The notes beneath the pieces were generated by a model. That model did not search any database and was not told the origin of the DNA. It saw nothing but the letters and a program-made list of their open reading frames with translations. From contig JAJAYH010000495.1 of the NCBI GenBank assembly GCA_026786325.1, positions 1 to 5,936 on the forward strand: 5,936 nucleotides of DNA, written 5' to 3'. Positions within the stretch are counted from its first letter, which is position 1. Each line of letters opens with the position of its first letter. Origin of the DNA: Alkalinema sp. CAN_BIN05 (GTDB taxonomy: Bacteria; Cyanobacteriota; Cyanobacteriia; Leptolyngbyales; Leptolyngbyaceae). Both the position numbers and the translations under genes were made by a program. This document shows, piece after piece, positions 4,216 through 5,936 of the stretch.

Positions 4216-5936
4216 TTACCCCTTGGCTTCTAAGGCTTCTAAGCGACTTGTCAAGGTTTTATTGTCTTTTTTCAGACTATCGAGTTCTTCGCGTAGTTGC
4301 TTGACCGAGGCATCGTTGCCGGACTTGCTTTGGACTCGCTGAATCGCTTCCTCGGCCATGCGTTTGACCCGTCCATCGGGAAGATTAACAAAGCTATTGA
4401 GCAATGGGATGGCTTTGGTTGTTTCCATTTGTCCTAAAGACGAAATAACGGCAAGCTGGGTGAAGAAGAATCGATCGCAGGACAGTTCACGCAAACGATT
4501 TAGAATTTGTTCGAGTTGTGGTGCCGTTTGACCCGTTGAAATCACTCCCAACGCGCGAATAGCCGCTAAGCGGAGGGATTGAGGAATGTCGGGATTTGTG
4601 TAAGTTTGCAGAAGTTCTAGGGCGGCACTGGAGGTTTTCATTTTACTAAGGGCTGAAATTGCTCCCGATCGGACCACTTGATTCCAGCCATCCCGCGTCT
4701 CTAAAACAGATTTCAAAATCCCTAAAACCTCTGATTCATCCGGCGCATCGGGCAATCCTGACATGGCGAAGGTTCCGAGAGCTGCGATCGCACTGGATTC
4801 TGTCGTGTAGCTAGGATCTCCTGTTTCAACTAGGGCTTTGACGGATTGGTAGGCGGCGGCAGTCTTTTGGTCGGCGAGGGCGATAATGGCGGCTCGACGG
4901 ACGCGGGATTCGGGATCTTGCAGCGCGTTGATTAAAACTGGGCCAACTTGATCAAGTTTGATGGTCGCGATCGCCTCTACTATTTCAAGCCGAACGCCCC
5001 AGAATACTTCGGTAGATAGTGCTTTCTCTAGGGTTTTCAGGGCTTCGAGATTACCTTTTTTCGCGATCGCCGCTGCGGCATTCAAACGGGAGAGGCAATC
5101 GGGATCTTGCACAAGTTGGGCGCTGAGTTCGGGCAGTGGGTAGGCTAGTTCAACGGTTTTAAGCGTATTATTTCCAACATCAAAACTAACAAAATCAGGT
5201 TTGGATTCCAGTGGAAAATAGAAGGCTTGTTCGCGTTGGTGAATTCGGACAGTGAATGTCTTGTTGACGGTGTTCGTTGTGAATCCGATCGGAATCTTCA
5301 GATCAAACAAGCCATCTGTTTCTCCATCATTCACTTGTGTTTGTGTCACCGCCACTTTTGCAAGCTTAGAATCATTATCCCAACTGTATTCAACTTTATA
5401 ATCAGGATGTCCGCCGCGATAGACATATTGATCAAACAAGAAGCTTAGATTGCGTCCTGTTGTTTTTTCCACAGCCCGAAGCAGATCTATAGTCTCCACC
5501 GTATTATGCGCGTTGTCATGCAGGAATGTGGCCATGCTTTTAAAGAACAATTCATCGCCAAGTTCAGTCCGCATCATATGATAAACACAAGCGCCCTTTT
5601 CATAAATATGCCGATCGTAAAGTTCTATAGCTTCCCGATATACATGGGTCACGAGGGGCCGACGATAACGACTGCTGTCTTCGTCTAAATATTCTCGCGC
5701 CTGTCCTAACCAATAATAGCGGCCTAAATCTGAACTATATTCATGGGTCAACCACAATACTTCTGCATAAGTCGCCGCCCCTTCTTTCACCCAAGCATGG
5801 GACCAATGTTTGATTACAACCAAATCGCCAAACCATTGATGGGCCAGTTCATGAGCCACGAGAGTTTCGGCAAGGAAGTTGTCGATCGCAGCCCGATCGT
5901 CAATCAGACACCGATCGGTAAGCAATGTCGTGGAGG
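4216..5936 (-). CDS. M1-family zinc aminopeptidase with C-terminal HEAT repeats and coiled coil (5' end outside window)
   Basis: M1 enzymes remove N-terminal residues from peptides with one catalytic zinc. The frame is open to the window edge, giving 572 residues plus a stop; the N-terminal domain and the GxMEN substrate-binding motif lie outside. Numbering from the TTG codon at 5925, which is internal and not the true start: HELAH at 25-29 with Glu48 (HEXXH-X18-E) supplies the zinc ligands and general base, and KEG surrounds Glu48. YEKG at 108-111 carries the transition-state tyrosine. A helical part runs to GGHPD (171-175) and a beta-sandwich domain covers about 175-260. Repeated helix pairs of HEAT type, with motifs such as VRRAAIIALADQ and LRLAAIRALG, fill about 265-530. 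The last 35 residues (VKQLREELDSLKKDN...LEALEAKG) form a charged coiled coil. All visible catalytic residues are intact, so activity is expected. No signal peptide can be judged. A terminator follows the gene. It is related to PepN and TAF2-like proteins but should not be called pepN on this evidence. Confidence 0.95.
   Translation of the reverse strand, partial: STTLLTDRCLIDDRAAIDNFLAETLVAHELAHQWFGDLVVIKHWSHAWVKEGAATYAEVLWLTHEYSSDLGRYYWLGQAREYLDEDSSRYRRPLVTHVYREAIELYDRHIYEKGACVYHMMRTELGDELFFKSMATFLHDNAHNTVETIDLLRAVEKTTGRNLSFLFDQYVYRGGHPDYKVEYSWDNDSKLAKVAVTQTQVNDGETDGLFDLKIPIGFTTNTVNKTFTVRIHQREQAFYFPLESKPDFVSFDVGNNTLKTVELAYPLPELSAQLVQDPDCLSRLNAAAAIAKKGNLEALKTLEKALSTEVFWGVRLEIVEAIATIKLDQVGPVLINALQDPESRVRRAAIIALADQKTAAAYQSVKALVETGDPSYTTESSAIAALGTFAMSGLPDAPDESEVLGILKSVLETRDGWNQVVRSGAISALSKMKTSSAALELLQTYTNPDIPQSLRLAAIRALGVISTGQTAPQLEQILNRLRELSCDRFFFTQLAVISSLGQMETTKAIPLLNSFVNLPDGRVKRMAEEAIQRVQSKSGNDASVKQLREELDSLKKDNKTLTSRLEALEAKG
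4784..5070. repeat. Three HIP1 octamers within the HEAT-repeat coding region
   Basis: Full GCGATCGC copies lie at 4784-4791, 4967-4974 and 5063-5070, three in under 300 bases. They fall in alanine- and isoleucine-rich helices, where GCGATCGC encodes such residues readily in several frames. The repeated helices of the solenoid may therefore favour their retention. They support a cyanobacterial origin. Confidence 0.9.

Noticed and set aside
4224..4241. Tandem nine-base repeat GGCTTCTAA near the aminopeptidase stop
   Set aside because: It encodes the heptad-like LEALEA of the coiled coil. A two-copy coding repeat is explained by the protein and needs no other role.
4958..5688. Three plus-strand frames (4958-5143, 5227-5448, 5506-5688) opposite the aminopeptidase gene
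   Set aside because: They are antisense to conserved catalytic, beta-sandwich and HEAT sequence, and their products show no family features.
5923..5925. TTG at 5925 as the start of the aminopeptidase
   Set aside because: The frame continues upstream to the window edge, and the preceding codons (S-T-T-L) match the conserved region before the zinc site. M1 enzymes need the upstream N-terminal domain and GxMEN motif, so the true start is outside.

Overview
The window looks like chromosomal DNA of a cyanobacterium. The main evidence is the very frequent CGATCG core, at about 32 sites, four of them inside the full HIP1 octamer GCGATCGC. The SMC and M1-aminopeptidase proteins also have a cyanobacterial flavour as I recall these families. 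The genus cannot be fixed from the sequence. All four genes lie on the minus strand, so transcription runs from high to low coordinates. I see no transposon, CRISPR array, tRNA, rRNA or broken gene.

Reading with transcription: (1) positions 5936-4216 hold the C-terminal two thirds or so of an M1-family zinc aminopeptidase. It continues into a HEAT-repeat solenoid and a short coiled coil, and a strong intrinsic terminator follows at 4176-4140. (2) Positions 4005-3490 encode a four-helix DoxX-family membrane protein. Its leader is AT-rich and carries a repeated TTACATT element. (3) Positions 3210-3058 encode a 50-residue single-pass membrane protein that I do not recognise. It has its own ribosome binding site, and a long hairpin follows it. 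(4) Positions 2757-1 hold the first 919 codons of the chromosome-organising ATPase SMC. It starts with GTG behind a well-formed sigma70-type promoter, and a 16-bp perfect palindrome lies in its predicted leader.

The spacers of 210-300 bases, and the terminator or hairpin between units, suggest four separately controlled genes rather than one operon. Nothing in the sequence links them in a single pathway. SMC and the aminopeptidase are housekeeping functions, DoxX may act in membrane redox or stress biology, and the small protein is unknown. The window is largely ordinary core genome. The points most worth checking are the unassigned small membrane protein, the regulatory-looking repeats in the spacers, and the use of CGATCG-containing arms to build hairpins between genes.
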